64,000 nucleotides of DNA from Flavobacterium palustre (GTDB lineage Bacteria > Bacteroidota > Bacteroidia > Flavobacteriales > Flavobacteriaceae). The DNA lies in NCBI RefSeq assembly GCF_014639535.1, contig NZ_BMGA01000003.1, positions 124,001 through 188,000 on the forward strand. Reading direction: 5' to 3'. Positions 16,976 to 26,566 of this stretch are shown piece after piece; the first letter of the stretch is position 1, and every line of letters begins with the position of its first letter. Below the pieces are notes generated by a model that saw only the letters and a program-made list of their open reading frames with translations, was not told the DNA's origin and ran no database searches. A program made the translations under genes and the position numbers.

Positions 16976-19900
16976 CTATTTAATAACGTTCAAATCTTTA
17001 TTAAAAGAGTCTTTATATTTTTTAACATACAAAGAAGGAGTCATCCCAAAGAGTTTGACAAATTGCTGTCGGAAATATTTTTGATCATCAAAGCCTACTT
17101 CGGCACTAGCCTGAGAAATATTCATATTTTCTGTAAGCAATAACATAGCAGCTCGTCTCAAACGAATAGAACGAATAAAGGCATTCAGGGTTTCTCCTGA
17201 GATTATCTTGATTTTGGTGTACAAAGTACGATGACTCATCCCCATTTCGAGAGCAAAATTCTTAATGGTAAAATCACGATTCCCCATATTGACCTCGATA
17301 ATATCAATACATTTTTTTAAAAATTCCTGATATTCTGCCGGTACTTTTTGAGAGTTCTCTTTTAAAGTAATACTGTCTAAAAAATACCTCCTCAGGTTTC
17401 CTCTATTCCTTAATAAAGTATCTACACGTGCCAGAAGCAAATCATCATCAAATGGCTTGGTAATATAATCATCGGCTCCATCTGTTATTCCCTGTAAATG
17501 CGTTTCCGGATTGTTAGTAGCCGTCAATAATACAACTGGTATGTGTGACAACTGTTCGCTTTCTTTTATTTTTCTGCACAATTCTAATCCGTCCATCACC
17601 TCCATTGCAATATCCGAAATTACAATATCAGGCATGTGTTTTTCGGTCATTTTTAAACCTTCATGACCATTTACAGCACTATATACCAAATGTGTTTCGG
17701 AAAACAACTGAATGAGATAATTTCGAATTTCAGCATTATCATCAATAATCAAAACCGACTTTTTATCAGTAAGTATTTCGTTATTGAATTCTTTATCTGG
17801 ATTATTTTTTTTCTGTTCGTTTTTATTATCCAAATCATCTACCAGAAGTTCCTCAAGTAACTCACTCATTTTTGGTACATTTGAGCTTATTGGTAAATCA
17901 TCAAAATGCTGCTGTCCTTTCAAAAATGTTAGTGTAAAGCAACTTCCTTTACCCAGTTCACTTTCGCAGGCAACTCTTCCTTTGTGTTTATCTACAAAAT
18001 ATTTTACAATATACAATCCAATACCAAAACCGGTACTAATAGATACATTCGAATCCAATTGTTTGAATTTTTCAAAAATTGCTTCAATATTTTGCTGAGC
18101 AATACCTGTTCCGGTATCCGAAATAGCAACCGATACTTCTTTTTCTGTTTGGGTTAGCTTAACAGTAATACTTCCTCCGTCGGCGGTATATTTAAAAGCA
18201 TTGGAAACTAAATTAAACAGTGAAATTTCAATCTTTTCATAATCTCCAATAATCTGAAGGATTTCATCAGGAATTTCGATGGTATAATTAATCGATTTAT
18301 CTCGGGCTTGTGTGACAAAACATTGGTACACTTCCTGACACAAATCGTTCATGTTGATTTCCGATAATCGCAATACATCAGCATCATTCTCAGCCTTACG
18401 AAAAAGCAACAATTGATCGACCAAACTCAACAATCGTCTTGCATTCCTGTACGCTATTTGCAAATCGCCTTTTGAAGCATCATTTTGAGTATCTTCTTTT
18501 TTAATCACTTTTTTCAAAGGATTAATAATCAAAGCCAATGGAGTACGGAACTCATGAGAAATATACGTAAACATCGACGATTGTTTTTCGGCTATTTCTT
18601 TCTCTTTTTCCTTTTCTAATTCAGCTATTTGAATCTTATATTTTAAGCCTTCCTTGTATTTACTGTATTTGATATAATTGTAAATAATGCTTCCTCCAAT
18701 CAATAAACACAAAAGATAAGCCCACCAGGTTCTATACCATGGCGGTAAAACTACTATTCGAATCAAAGTCTCCGCCTTGCTCAATTCGTCCTGAAAATTA
18801 GACGTTTTTACTTTAAAAAGATATGTTCCTTCTGAAAGATGCGGATAATTGGCTTTTCTGTTTTGTCCCGCATTACTCCATTGATCGTCCCAGCCTTCCA
18901 GAAAATAAGCATAATTAATTTTGTCAGCACCCGAATAATCTAAGGCGACAAATTCTAAAGACAAAGTAGTCTGATCATAAGGCAATCTAATTTCCTTAAT
19001 CTGATGTTTCGAAGTCCATTCTGAAATTAGCTCAGGTTTCGTTGCTATAGGTTCATTATTTACATTCAAATCCGAAAGAAGAATTCTGCTACCCGAAACT
19101 TCATCTTTAATCAATTCAGGATAAAACAAATTAAAACCATTGATGCCGCCAAAGAAAAGCTCACCCGACTTTAATTTCAAACCCGCATTAAAACTAAACT
19201 GATTGCTCTGTAAACCATCATTTTTAGAAAAACTTCTAAAGGTTTTAGTTCTGATATTAAACCTGCTCAAACCATTATAAGTACTCATCCACAAATTGCC
19301 TTTTTTATCTTCTACTATTCTCAAAATAGTATTCGATGCCAAACCATCAGCAGTAGTAAATCTTTTGTAAGCATTTGTTTTTCGGTCAAATAATAGCAAT
19401 CCTCCTTCCTGTGTAGCTACCCAAAGTTGCTTGTTGCTATCTTCATGAATAGCCCGAACGGGATAGCCAATATTAATTTTTTGATGTGTTTTATGTACTT
19501 TATCAATACAAACAATTGAAGTATAATTACCTCCCCACAATTTACCATCAGCCGTTTGAATTAAGCATTGTAAATTATTAATATCCTTATTATAAAGTAA
19601 AAACGAATTTTTACTGCGGTCAAAAAGATACAAACAACCCTCATTAGTAGCACTTGCCCAGATATTCTTTTGAGCATCCTCATAAACCAGCCAAACATTT
19701 TTTTCTACCTGCTTCGTAAACGGATTATAGCAGGAATAGCGGCTGATCGAATTGGTCTTAGGATTAATTCGATTAACTCCTCCTGCCCATGTTGACAACC
19801 ATATTTCTTTATTACTGTCACAAATAACATTAGTTATAAAATTACTTGAAATAGCATTTCCTGAGCCTGCACTAGCATTATAAATGGTATAAGTATTGGT

Positions 19901-21037
19901 TTTTCGGTTCCAATAACGCAATCCCGCTCCATCGGTTCCAATCCATAAATTTTGCTTTTCATCCTCGCAACCCGATAAAATAAAATTTTGAGCCAAATTA
20001 GTATCTTTAGAAACATACTTTATGGTTCTGAAATTTTTAGGAACCGCACTTATCATACTAATTCCGCCTCTTAGTGTTCCAAACCAGAGGTTCCCAAAAT
20101 AATCCTCATAAATACTCCAAACGGCACTACTCTTAATAATTTGCTGCGAATTATTTTTACTAAAAGGAACTACCTTTTTTTTATTGCTGTCTAATGTATA
20201 AATCCCACAACAATCGGTAGCAAACCAAAATTGATTTTTCTTATCTCTAAGAATATTAGTTATGGTATATTTATTTGAAAAATAATTTTCTGAAACCGAA
20301 AAAGTAGTTGTATTAAATAAAAAAAGACCCTCATCAGTACCAATCCAAAGATTACCGTCACTATTATTTGCCATGCACTTTACTTCCACCATTAATGGAG
20401 TAATCAATTGGATCTTTTTAGAACTAAAATTATAATAGCACACGCCTAAATCCCTAACATATATCCAGCACCCAGAACCTTTTCTATCTTTTTGAATCCC
20501 TAATACGTCATACTTAAATGGATTCTTCAATTTTGCTATTGGAATTGTTTTTCCGGTAAAAGAACCCCTTTCAAAAGCAAGCAAACCGGAATTTTGTGTA
20601 GCCAACAAAACCAATTCATTTGAAACTGATTTTATTTGATGCACTACATCTTTCAAAACAACCTCAGCTCCGCTTGAATTGTCTTTATATTTTACCGAAT
20701 AAAATAAGGCTTTGGACGGATCATAAACACTCGCTCCTTTATTTCCTCCTACCCATATTTGTCTGTTCTCATGCCCATCTATGCAATAAATGGTATTATT
20801 AGACAATGAGTTTTCATTATTGATTTCGTTTCTAAAAATCTTAAATGTATATCCGTCATATCGATTCAAACCATCGTAAGTACCAAACCACATATAGCCA
20901 TCCTTGTCCTGATAAATCGTAGTAATAGAATTATTTGACAATCCATCCGAAATATCCAGAAATCGCACGGAATGATCCTGTGAAAAGCTACAGAATGAAG
21001 CAAAAAACAGTGCCAGTATTAAAGCTAATTGTTTCAA
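16976..21037 (-). CDS. Hybrid two-component system regulator (HTCS) of the PUL
   Basis: This 1353-residue single-protein sensor and regulator has this domain order: signal peptide (1-19); periplasmic Reg_prop beta-propeller repeats (about 25-640, many DGYMWFGTYDGLNRY-like blades); Y_Y_Y domain (about 690-765); one membrane helix (about 770-789); histidine kinase with phosphoacceptor His828 (FTYISHEFRTPL), Asn945 and GTGFGIG-type ATP-binding motifs; receiver domain with Asp1142 (IVISDIAMEVMDG) and Lys1194 (YITKPFDDD); AraC-type DNA-binding domain (about 1245-1345, ending FGMTPSLYVKKYKD). All key residues are present. The ectodomain should bind an oligosaccharide made by the PUL enzymes and activate the nearby operons. 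The strongest candidate sites are the blocks at 16698 and 1381. Confidence 0.96.
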   Translation of the reverse strand: MKQLALILALFFASFCSFSQDHSVRFLDISDGLSNNSITTIYQDKDGYMWFGTYDGLNRYDGYTFKIFRNEINNENSLSNNTIYCIDGHENRQIWVGGNKGASVYDPSKALFYSVKYKDNSSGAEVVLKDVVHQIKSVSNELVLLATQNSGLLAFERGSFTGKTIPIAKLKNPFKYDVLGIQKDRKGSGCWIYVRDLGVCYYNFSSKKIQLITPLMVEVKCMANNSDGNLWIGTDEGLFLFNTTTFSVSENYFSNKYTITNILRDKKNQFWFATDCCGIYTLDSNKKKVVPFSKNNSQQIIKSSAVWSIYEDYFGNLWFGTLRGGISMISAVPKNFRTIKYVSKDTNLAQNFILSGCEDEKQNLWIGTDGAGLRYWNRKTNTYTIYNASAGSGNAISSNFITNVICDSNKEIWLSTWAGGVNRINPKTNSISRYSCYNPFTKQVEKNVWLVYEDAQKNIWASATNEGCLYLFDRSKNSFLLYNKDINNLQCLIQTADGKLWGGNYTSIVCIDKVHKTHQKINIGYPVRAIHEDSNKQLWVATQEGGLLLFDRKTNAYKRFTTADGLASNTILRIVEDKKGNLWMSTYNGLSRFNIRTKTFRSFSKNDGLQSNQFSFNAGLKLKSGELFFGGINGFNLFYPELIKDEVSGSRILLSDLNVNNEPIATKPELISEWTSKHQIKEIRLPYDQTTLSLEFVALDYSGADKINYAYFLEGWDDQWSNAGQNRKANYPHLSEGTYLFKVKTSNFQDELSKAETLIRIVVLPPWYRTWWAYLLCLLIGGSIIYNYIKYSKYKEGLKYKIQIAELEKEKEKEIAEKQSSMFTYISHEFRTPLALIINPLKKVIKKEDTQNDASKGDLQIAYRNARRLLSLVDQLLLFRKAENDADVLRLSEINMNDLCQEVYQCFVTQARDKSINYTIEIPDEILQIIGDYEKIEISLFNLVSNAFKYTADGGSITVKLTQTEKEVSVAISDTGTGIAQQNIEAIFEKFKQLDSNVSISTGFGIGLYIVKYFVDKHKGRVACESELGKGSCFTLTFLKGQQHFDDLPISSNVPKMSELLEELLVDDLDNKNEQKKNNPDKEFNNEILTDKKSVLIIDDNAEIRNYLIQLFSETHLVYSAVNGHEGLKMTEKHMPDIVISDIAMEVMDGLELCRKIKESEQLSHIPVVLLTATNNPETHLQGITDGADDYITKPFDDDLLLARVDTLLRNRGNLRRYFLDSITLKENSQKVPAEYQEFLKKCIDIIEVNMGNRDFTIKNFALEMGMSHRTLYTKIKIISGETLNAFIRSIRLRRAAMLLLTENMNISQASAEVGFDDQKYFRQQFVKLFGMTPSLYVKKYKDSFNKDLNVIK

Positions 21038-21120
21038 AATAACAGGTTTTAAATATTGGGCTAATTATTTTTATTTAGCAGCACAAGATATAATAAATTT
21101 TATGAATCTGATGAATTACT

Positions 21121-21151
21121 CAAAAGTAGCATTTCGAAAATGAAACATCAA
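21121..21151 (-). promoter_or_regulatory. Predicted HTCS promoter
   Basis: On the minus strand TTG (21151-21149) is followed after 20 bases by TACTTTTG (21128-21121), a full match to the Bacteroidota TAnnTTTG -7 element. It lies 84 bp before the HTCS start and downstream of the symporter terminator, so the regulator is probably transcribed on its own. Confidence 0.55.
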
Positions 21152-21160
21152 TCCTAAATA

Positions 21161-21196
21161 AAAAAAAGTGCGAAATAATAAATTAAATCGCACTTT
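21161..21196 (-). terminator. Terminator of the sodium/sugar symporter gene
   Basis: A perfect 9-bp stem (AAAGTGCGA/TCGCACTTT) is followed on the minus strand by a run of T. It lies 24 bp past the symporter stop and is a classic intrinsic terminator. Confidence 0.85.
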
Positions 21197-21219
21197 CTAT
21201 TAAACAATTTTATACTAGA

Positions 21220-22905
21220 TTACCAGAACTTCACATATAAAGCAGCGATAATTAATAAAGTAATAATGATTAATACTGTAGTTTGAGGTTTTACCTTGAA
21301 CATTTCAGTATCCAATTCGAATGCTTTTGGATTTACTTTTGGTCCTGCAAAACTGATTCCAATCATTAATAACATTGTAAAGAAGAATGACAATCCCATA
21401 CAAATGTGGAACGGAATTTCGAAACCACCTTTACCATTTGGCCAGGCTGTGTATAATAATGTTTCGTTTCCAAACATAGCCGGTGCATATTCATTAAATA
21501 AAACAGATAATAAGAAACCTGCAATTACACCTACAATAGCAGCTGTTCCTGTTGTTCTTTTCCAGAACATCCCCAAGAAGAACATTGCAAAAACTCCCGG
21601 GCTGATAAATCCGGTATATTTCTGGATGTAAGTAAACCCTCCTACTCCACCAATACCTAGAACATCATTCCATGTAAACATTACTGCAAGAACCATTGAA
21701 GCAAAAACAGCATAACGACCAATATTCACCTGAGCTCTGTCTGAAGCTCCTTTTTGGATGTATTTTTTATGAACGTCTAAGGTATAAATAGTCGAAATAC
21801 TGTTTACCTTACCTGCCAATGAAGCTACAATCGCAGCAGTCAATGCCGCAACCGATAATCCTTTTAATCCTGTAGGTAAAAATGTTAACATTGCTGAGTA
21901 AGCACCGTCTTTTCCTCCTACTAATTGTGGTAAATGACCTCCCTGATACAACACATAAGCTGCAATACCCGGTAACATTACAATTACAGGCATTAATAAT
22001 TTTAATAATCCTGCAAATAAAATTCCTGTACGAGCCGTTTGTAAATCAGCTCCTAAGGCTCTTTGCGTGATGTATTGGTTACATCCCCAATAGTTTAAGT
22101 TAATAATCCAGATACCTGCCAAATAAGACATTAATCCCGGGAAAGTAAGGTATTTGTCAATTTCTAATTGCGTAGAAGTAGCTGTTGGACGTGGAATAAT
22201 CATTTTGAAATGCTCCGGTGCTTTTTCCATCAAAACATTAAATCCGGCAATAGCATCTTCTCCAACTCCAAAATAACGCCCTACGGTTGTTAATGCGATA
22301 TAAGAAGTTACTAAACCTCCAATGATTAATACTGCCACCTGAATAACGTCGGTGTAAGCCACAACTTTCATACCTCCCAAAGAGATAATCAAAGCAAAAA
22401 CAGCCAATCCTAACATGATCACGTGAAGATAATCTCCACCGGCTAATCCGTTAATAGCAACAGCTCCTAAGTATAAAATAGAAGTTAAGTTTACAAAAAC
22501 ATACAAAAACAACCAGAAAACAGCCATAATCAAAGCTGTAGTTTCGTTGTATCTTGTTTTTAAGAATTGCGGCATGGTGTAAATCTTGTTTTTCAAATAA
22601 ACAGGAATAAACCAAATAGCAATAATGATTAACGCAATTGCAGCAACCCACTCATAAGCAGCAACGGCAATTCCTAAGAAAAACCCTTCTCCACTCATCC
22701 CAATAAACTGCTCGGCTGAAATGTTAGAAGCAATAAGTGAAGCTCCAATGGCCCACCAGGTCAAAGTTCCTTCGGCTAAGAAATACGCCTTAGCATCGTG
22801 TTCGTTTTTTTCGCGTTTGCGATAAATAATGTATCCGTAGATGGATACTACTAAAAAGTAGATAATAAATACTGCATAATCTGCAAATTCGAGACTTGAG
22901 CTCAT
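21220..22905 (-). CDS. Sodium/solute symporter (SSS family, SglT-like)
   Basis: This 561-residue inner-membrane protein has about 13-14 hydrophobic helices and the SSS-family arrangement. Conserved patterns include ASLIASNISAEQFIGMSGEGF (about 55-76) and NLNYWGCNQYITQRALGA, plus MFFLGMFWKRTTGTAAI late in the chain. It resembles Na+/glucose-galactose cotransporters. Placed just upstream of the HTCS and on the same strand, it is likely the cytoplasmic-membrane step for the monosaccharide released by the PUL, which fits galactose or glucose. It has its own terminator, so it is a separate transcript. Confidence 0.92.
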   Translation of the reverse strand: MSSSLEFADYAVFIIYFLVVSIYGYIIYRKREKNEHDAKAYFLAEGTLTWWAIGASLIASNISAEQFIGMSGEGFFLGIAVAAYEWVAAIALIIIAIWFIPVYLKNKIYTMPQFLKTRYNETTALIMAVFWLFLYVFVNLTSILYLGAVAINGLAGGDYLHVIMLGLAVFALIISLGGMKVVAYTDVIQVAVLIIGGLVTSYIALTTVGRYFGVGEDAIAGFNVLMEKAPEHFKMIIPRPTATSTQLEIDKYLTFPGLMSYLAGIWIINLNYWGCNQYITQRALGADLQTARTGILFAGLLKLLMPVIVMLPGIAAYVLYQGGHLPQLVGGKDGAYSAMLTFLPTGLKGLSVAALTAAIVASLAGKVNSISTIYTLDVHKKYIQKGASDRAQVNIGRYAVFASMVLAVMFTWNDVLGIGGVGGFTYIQKYTGFISPGVFAMFFLGMFWKRTTGTAAIVGVIAGFLLSVLFNEYAPAMFGNETLLYTAWPNGKGGFEIPFHICMGLSFFFTMLLMIGISFAGPKVNPKAFELDTEMFKVKPQTTVLIIITLLIIAALYVKFW

Positions 22906-23316
22906 AAGAAAAAATTGTTTTTAGTTAGTTATAGATTTTAGATTTAAATTATTTCCCATATCCTAAATCTTAAAATGTATTTTGACTATTATATTTTAAG
23001 AATAATCAATCATTAAGATTTATCACTTCAGAATTTCGCTATAATTCCAATTATAAAATAGTACATCAATTTTATTTCATGAGTTTTTTTACGAAAAACG
23101 AAATCCAAAAGTAAAATAAAAATACTTATCTACATCATTTTTTTAAATGTAAATTAAACATTTATAACCACAAAAACACACAAACAACTAAAAAACAATC
23201 AATTAACTCACAAAAAGAGATTGCATTTTTTTAGAAATTAAACAAAAACATTCTAAATAAGACAATAAAAACAGCTAAAAACAACACAGAATTGGACAAA
23301 AAAGTATAAGAAAAAT
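22906..23316. other. 411-bp AT-rich intergenic region before the symporter
   Basis: The region is about 80% A+T and holds no ORF that I trust. It must contain the symporter promoter. A TACTTTTG match lies on the minus strand at 23113-23106, but no -33 TTG sits at a good distance, so I do not call it. No hairpin marks the end of birA. Confidence 0.5.
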
Positions 23317-24045
23317 TCAATAAAGCATTTGAATCTCTTTAAGACCATACTCAACAAGACGGTCATCTTCCAATAAAACAATCAATTTACCTTTTTGAGA
23401 AACTCCCTGAATAATCCCCATAAAAACTTTTTGCGAATCGGTTGTAAAAGCCACAGGAACTCCTTTTTTAAACAAATAATTATCGTACTGAGTCCATAAA
23501 AATTCAGAATCAGAACCAACAAGAGCCAAATTAACTTTTAATCGCTCCGCAATTAAAACAACCAATTCGTCCTTATCAAAAGTTGAATTGGCAATAACCG
23601 CCATTGAAGAAGCCTTAGGTAAATTTTGAAAATCAGTTTGATTAACATTCAGACCAATCCCGATAACAGACGAAATAGAACCATCACTTTTAAAACTATT
23701 TTCTATTAAAACACCTGCTATTTTAAAATTAGCTGACATAATGTCGTTAGGCCATTTAACACTCAAATTGGGAATATTATAAGATTTCAAGACCTCAATT
23801 ATTGATAAGGCGGTAGCTATATTAAAACTGTAAACATCCCCTGCCCTCACCAACAAATCTCTAACAAAAACACTCATTATTAGATTTTTAGACTTTTCAG
23901 AATTCCAAACAGCTCCCATCTGCCCTCTTCCTTTTGTTTGATTCTCGGCTGTGACAACAGTAAAATTTTCAAGCTCTTCAGTTGCCGATAATCCTTTAAG
24001 AAAATCGTTTGTAGAATCTATGGCATCGAGTTTGATTAGTTTCAT
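23317..24045 (-). CDS. birA: Biotin--[acetyl-CoA-carboxylase] ligase
   Basis: This 242-residue biotin protein ligase attaches biotin to the carboxylase carrier protein. It starts directly in the catalytic domain (KLDAIDSTNDFLKGL) and has GRGQMGAVWNS (39-49), the biotinyl-AMP loop, and VKWPNDIM (96-103), followed by KIAGVLIENSF. There is no N-terminal helix-turn-helix, so unlike E. coli BirA it is not a repressor. It is divergent from rsfS with 96 bp between the starts. Confidence 0.95.
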   Translation of the reverse strand: MKLIKLDAIDSTNDFLKGLSATEELENFTVVTAENQTKGRGQMGAVWNSEKSKNLIMSVFVRDLLVRAGDVYSFNIATALSIIEVLKSYNIPNLSVKWPNDIMSANFKIAGVLIENSFKSDGSISSVIGIGLNVNQTDFQNLPKASSMAVIANSTFDKDELVVLIAERLKVNLALVGSDSEFLWTQYDNYLFKKGVPVAFTTDSQKVFMGIIQGVSQKGKLIVLLEDDRLVEYGLKEIQMLY

Positions 24046-24141
24046 TAGGAATTATTTTTGCAACATTATTTAATATTATGTTAAGGTTCAAAAATAATCA
24101 CAAAAAATGGTAACTTTACACACTTATTATAAAAATAATTC

Positions 24142-24513
24142 ATGGCAAAAAAGACTGTAAATAATGACGACCTATTGGCAAACATTATCAAAGGAATAGA
24201 AGAAGTAAAAGGAAATGATATAGATATTCTCGATCTTAGAGAAATCGACACCGCAGTTTGCGACTATTTTGTTATCTGCAACGGAAATTCAAACACCCAG
24301 GTTAACGCCATTGTTAACTCCATTCAAAAAATTGTTTCAAAGGAAATCAAAGACAAACCCTGGCATGTAGAAGGAACTGACAATGCCGAATGGGTACTTA
24401 TGGATTATGTCAACATTGTGGTTCACGTTTTTCAAAAACAAATCAGAGAATATTACAACATCGAAAGTTTGTGGGGAGATGCAAAAATTACTACAATTGC
24501 AAACAAATACTAA
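24142..24513 (+). CDS. rsfS: Ribosome silencing factor RsfS (Iojap family)
   Basis: This 123-residue protein binds ribosomal protein L14 and prevents subunit joining when nutrients are low. Family hallmarks are present: LDLREIDTAVCDYFVICNGN, the PWHVEG motif, and WVLMDYVNIVVHVFQ followed by YYNIESLWGDA. Length is normal. It is 17 bp upstream of ftsH on the same strand, a pairing commonly seen in Flavobacteria, so the two are probably cotranscribed. Confidence 0.96.
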   Translation: MAKKTVNNDDLLANIIKGIEEVKGNDIDILDLREIDTAVCDYFVICNGNSNTQVNAIVNSIQKIVSKEIKDKPWHVEGTDNAEWVLMDYVNIVVHVFQKQIREYYNIESLWGDAKITTIANKY

Positions 24514-24530
24514 AGTAAGACAGAATAATT

Positions 24531-26456
24531 ATGGCAAAAGATAACAACCCAAATCCTAATAAATTCAGAATAAGTCCCTGGCTGGTTTACACAAGCATAC
24601 TACTTATTTTCTTGTTTATTAGCTTTGTAACTGGCAGTTCCAGTTTACAGGAACCTGCGCAATTAAAATCGTCTAACATAGACAATATGTTGACAAAAGG
24701 TCAGATTAAAAACGTCATCATTTTCAATAATAAAGATGCCGAAATATATCTTTCTGACGAAGGTTTAAAAGACCCCGCAAATAAAAAAGTCGCGAAAGAC
24801 ATATTTGACAGACCCAACAAAGGGCCGCATTACACCACAAAATTTGGTGATCTAAAATCGTTTCAGGAAAAACTTGACCGGGCTAAAGCCGAAAAAAAAC
24901 TGGTTGATTACGATTTTAAAGAAGCCAGCAATTGGTCTGATATCTTAATCAGCTTACTTCCGGTTATCATCATCATTGGAGTATGGATTTTTATCATGCG
25001 TAAAATGTCAGGTGGTGGCGCTGGTGGTGGCGGACAAATATTCAACATCGGAAAATCAAAAGCCAGACTTTTTGATGAAAAAAACGATGTAAAAACAACT
25101 TTTAAAGATGTTGCCGGATTAGAAGGCGCTAAAGAAGAAATACAGGAAATTGTTGAATTCCTGAAAAACCCTGAAAAATTCACCAACTTAGGAGGTAAAA
25201 TTCCTAAAGGAGCTTTACTTGTAGGACCTCCGGGAACAGGAAAAACATTATTAGCAAAAGCTGTAGCCGGCGAGGCTCAGGTTCCGTTTTTCTCTTTATC
25301 AGGTTCTGATTTTGTCGAAATGTTTGTGGGTGTAGGAGCTTCAAGAGTACGTGATTTATTCAAACAGGCAAAAGAAAAATCTCCTGCAATCATATTCATT
25401 GACGAAATTGATGCTGTAGGTAGAGCCAGAGGAAAAAACAGCATGTCAGGCGGAAATGACGAAAGAGAAAACACTTTGAATCAATTACTGACTGAAATGG
25501 ATGGTTTTGGTTCCAACTCTAATGTAATTGTTTTGGCAGCAACAAACAGAGCCGATGTACTAGACAAAGCTTTAATGCGTGCAGGACGTTTTGACAGACA
25601 AATATTTGTTGATTTACCGGACATTCGCGAACGTGCTGAAATTTTCAAAGTACACCTTGCTCCTTTGAAAAAAGTAGAAGGTTTAGATTTAGACTTTTTA
25701 GCTAAACAAACGCCCGGTTTCTCTGGAGCTGACATTGCCAACGTATGTAACGAAGCAGCCTTAATTGCTGCCCGAAACAATAAAACTGCTGTTGACAAAC
25801 AGGATTTCCTTGATGCTGTTGACAGAATAGTAGGTGGTTTAGAAAAGAAAAACAAAATCATCACTCCGGAAGAGAAAAAAGCAATAGCCATTCACGAAGC
25901 AGGTCACGCTACCGTTAGCTGGATGCTGGAACACGCTGCTCCGCTTATCAAAGTAACTATCGTTCCTCGTGGACAAAGCTTAGGAGCTGCCTGGTATTTG
26001 CCGGAAGAACGTCAAATTGTACGTCCTGATCAGATGCTGGACGAAATGTGTGCTACAATGGGAGGAAGAGCTGCCGAAAAAGTGACTTTTAATCGAATTT
26101 CAACGGGCGCACTAAGTGATTTAGAAAAAGTAACAAAACAGGCTCGTGCTATGGTTACCATTTATGGTTTGAATGAAAAAATAGGCAACGTTACTTATTA
26201 TGATTCTTCAGGACAAAGTGAATACAGTTTCTCAAAACCGTACTCTGACGAAACTGCAAAAGTGATAGATACCGAAATATCAGCACTTATTGAAAGTCAA
26301 TACCAAAGAGCTATTCAAATCTTAGAAGAAAACAAAGACAAATTAAATCAACTTGCTGATATTCTGATTGAAAAAGAAGTGATTTTTAAAGACGATTTAG
26401 AAGCTATTTTCGGAAAAAGAAGTTTTGACAAAAATCTGGAAGAAGTAGTCTCTTAA
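24531..26456 (+). CDS. ftsH: ATP-dependent zinc metalloprotease FtsH
   Basis: This 641-residue membrane AAA+ protease degrades unassembled membrane and regulatory proteins. It has two membrane helices (about 17-36 and 137-156) around a periplasmic domain, then a Gly-rich linker and the AAA module: Walker A GPPGTGKT (232-239), Walker B IIFIDEID (Asp291), SRH ATNRADVLDKALMRAGRFDR. The protease domain has HEAGH (455-459) and a third zinc ligand near Asp530 (STGALSDLEKV). All catalytic residues are intact and length is typical. Confidence 0.98.
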   Translation: MAKDNNPNPNKFRISPWLVYTSILLIFLFISFVTGSSSLQEPAQLKSSNIDNMLTKGQIKNVIIFNNKDAEIYLSDEGLKDPANKKVAKDIFDRPNKGPHYTTKFGDLKSFQEKLDRAKAEKKLVDYDFKEASNWSDILISLLPVIIIIGVWIFIMRKMSGGGAGGGGQIFNIGKSKARLFDEKNDVKTTFKDVAGLEGAKEEIQEIVEFLKNPEKFTNLGGKIPKGALLVGPPGTGKTLLAKAVAGEAQVPFFSLSGSDFVEMFVGVGASRVRDLFKQAKEKSPAIIFIDEIDAVGRARGKNSMSGGNDERENTLNQLLTEMDGFGSNSNVIVLAATNRADVLDKALMRAGRFDRQIFVDLPDIRERAEIFKVHLAPLKKVEGLDLDFLAKQTPGFSGADIANVCNEAALIAARNNKTAVDKQDFLDAVDRIVGGLEKKNKIITPEEKKAIAIHEAGHATVSWMLEHAAPLIKVTIVPRGQSLGAAWYLPEERQIVRPDQMLDEMCATMGGRAAEKVTFNRISTGALSDLEKVTKQARAMVTIYGLNEKIGNVTYYDSSGQSEYSFSKPYSDETAKVIDTEISALIESQYQRAIQILEENKDKLNQLADILIEKEVIFKDDLEAIFGKRSFDKNLEEVVS

Positions 26457-26480
26457 TTAGTCAGTTGCGATAAATTATTT

Positions 26481-26524
26481 AAAATCTTAATTCAAAACCG
26501 CGTTTTGAATTAAGATTTTTTTAT
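26481..26524 (+). terminator. Terminator after ftsH
   Basis: A perfect 18-bp stem (26481-26498 with 26502-26519, loop CGC) is followed by a T-run. It lies 25 bp past the ftsH stop. The T-run leads straight into TATCTTTG (26522-26529), a full -7 match that may serve the downstream LUD gene. Confidence 0.88.
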
Positions 26525-26566
26525 CTTTGGACGGTTACAAATAACATATCAAGTACCCTACAAAAT

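Noticed and set aside
23106-23113. TACTTTTG on the minus strand as the symporter promoter
   Set aside because: No TTG lies 17-20 bases upstream and it is about 200 bp from the gene; a chance match is likely in such AT-rich DNA.
25481-25891. 136-codon minus-strand ORF inside ftsH
   Set aside because: It is fully inside a certain gene, Ser/Lys-rich and without family motifs; the same applies to the antisense ORFs at 24908-25186 and 25277-25474.
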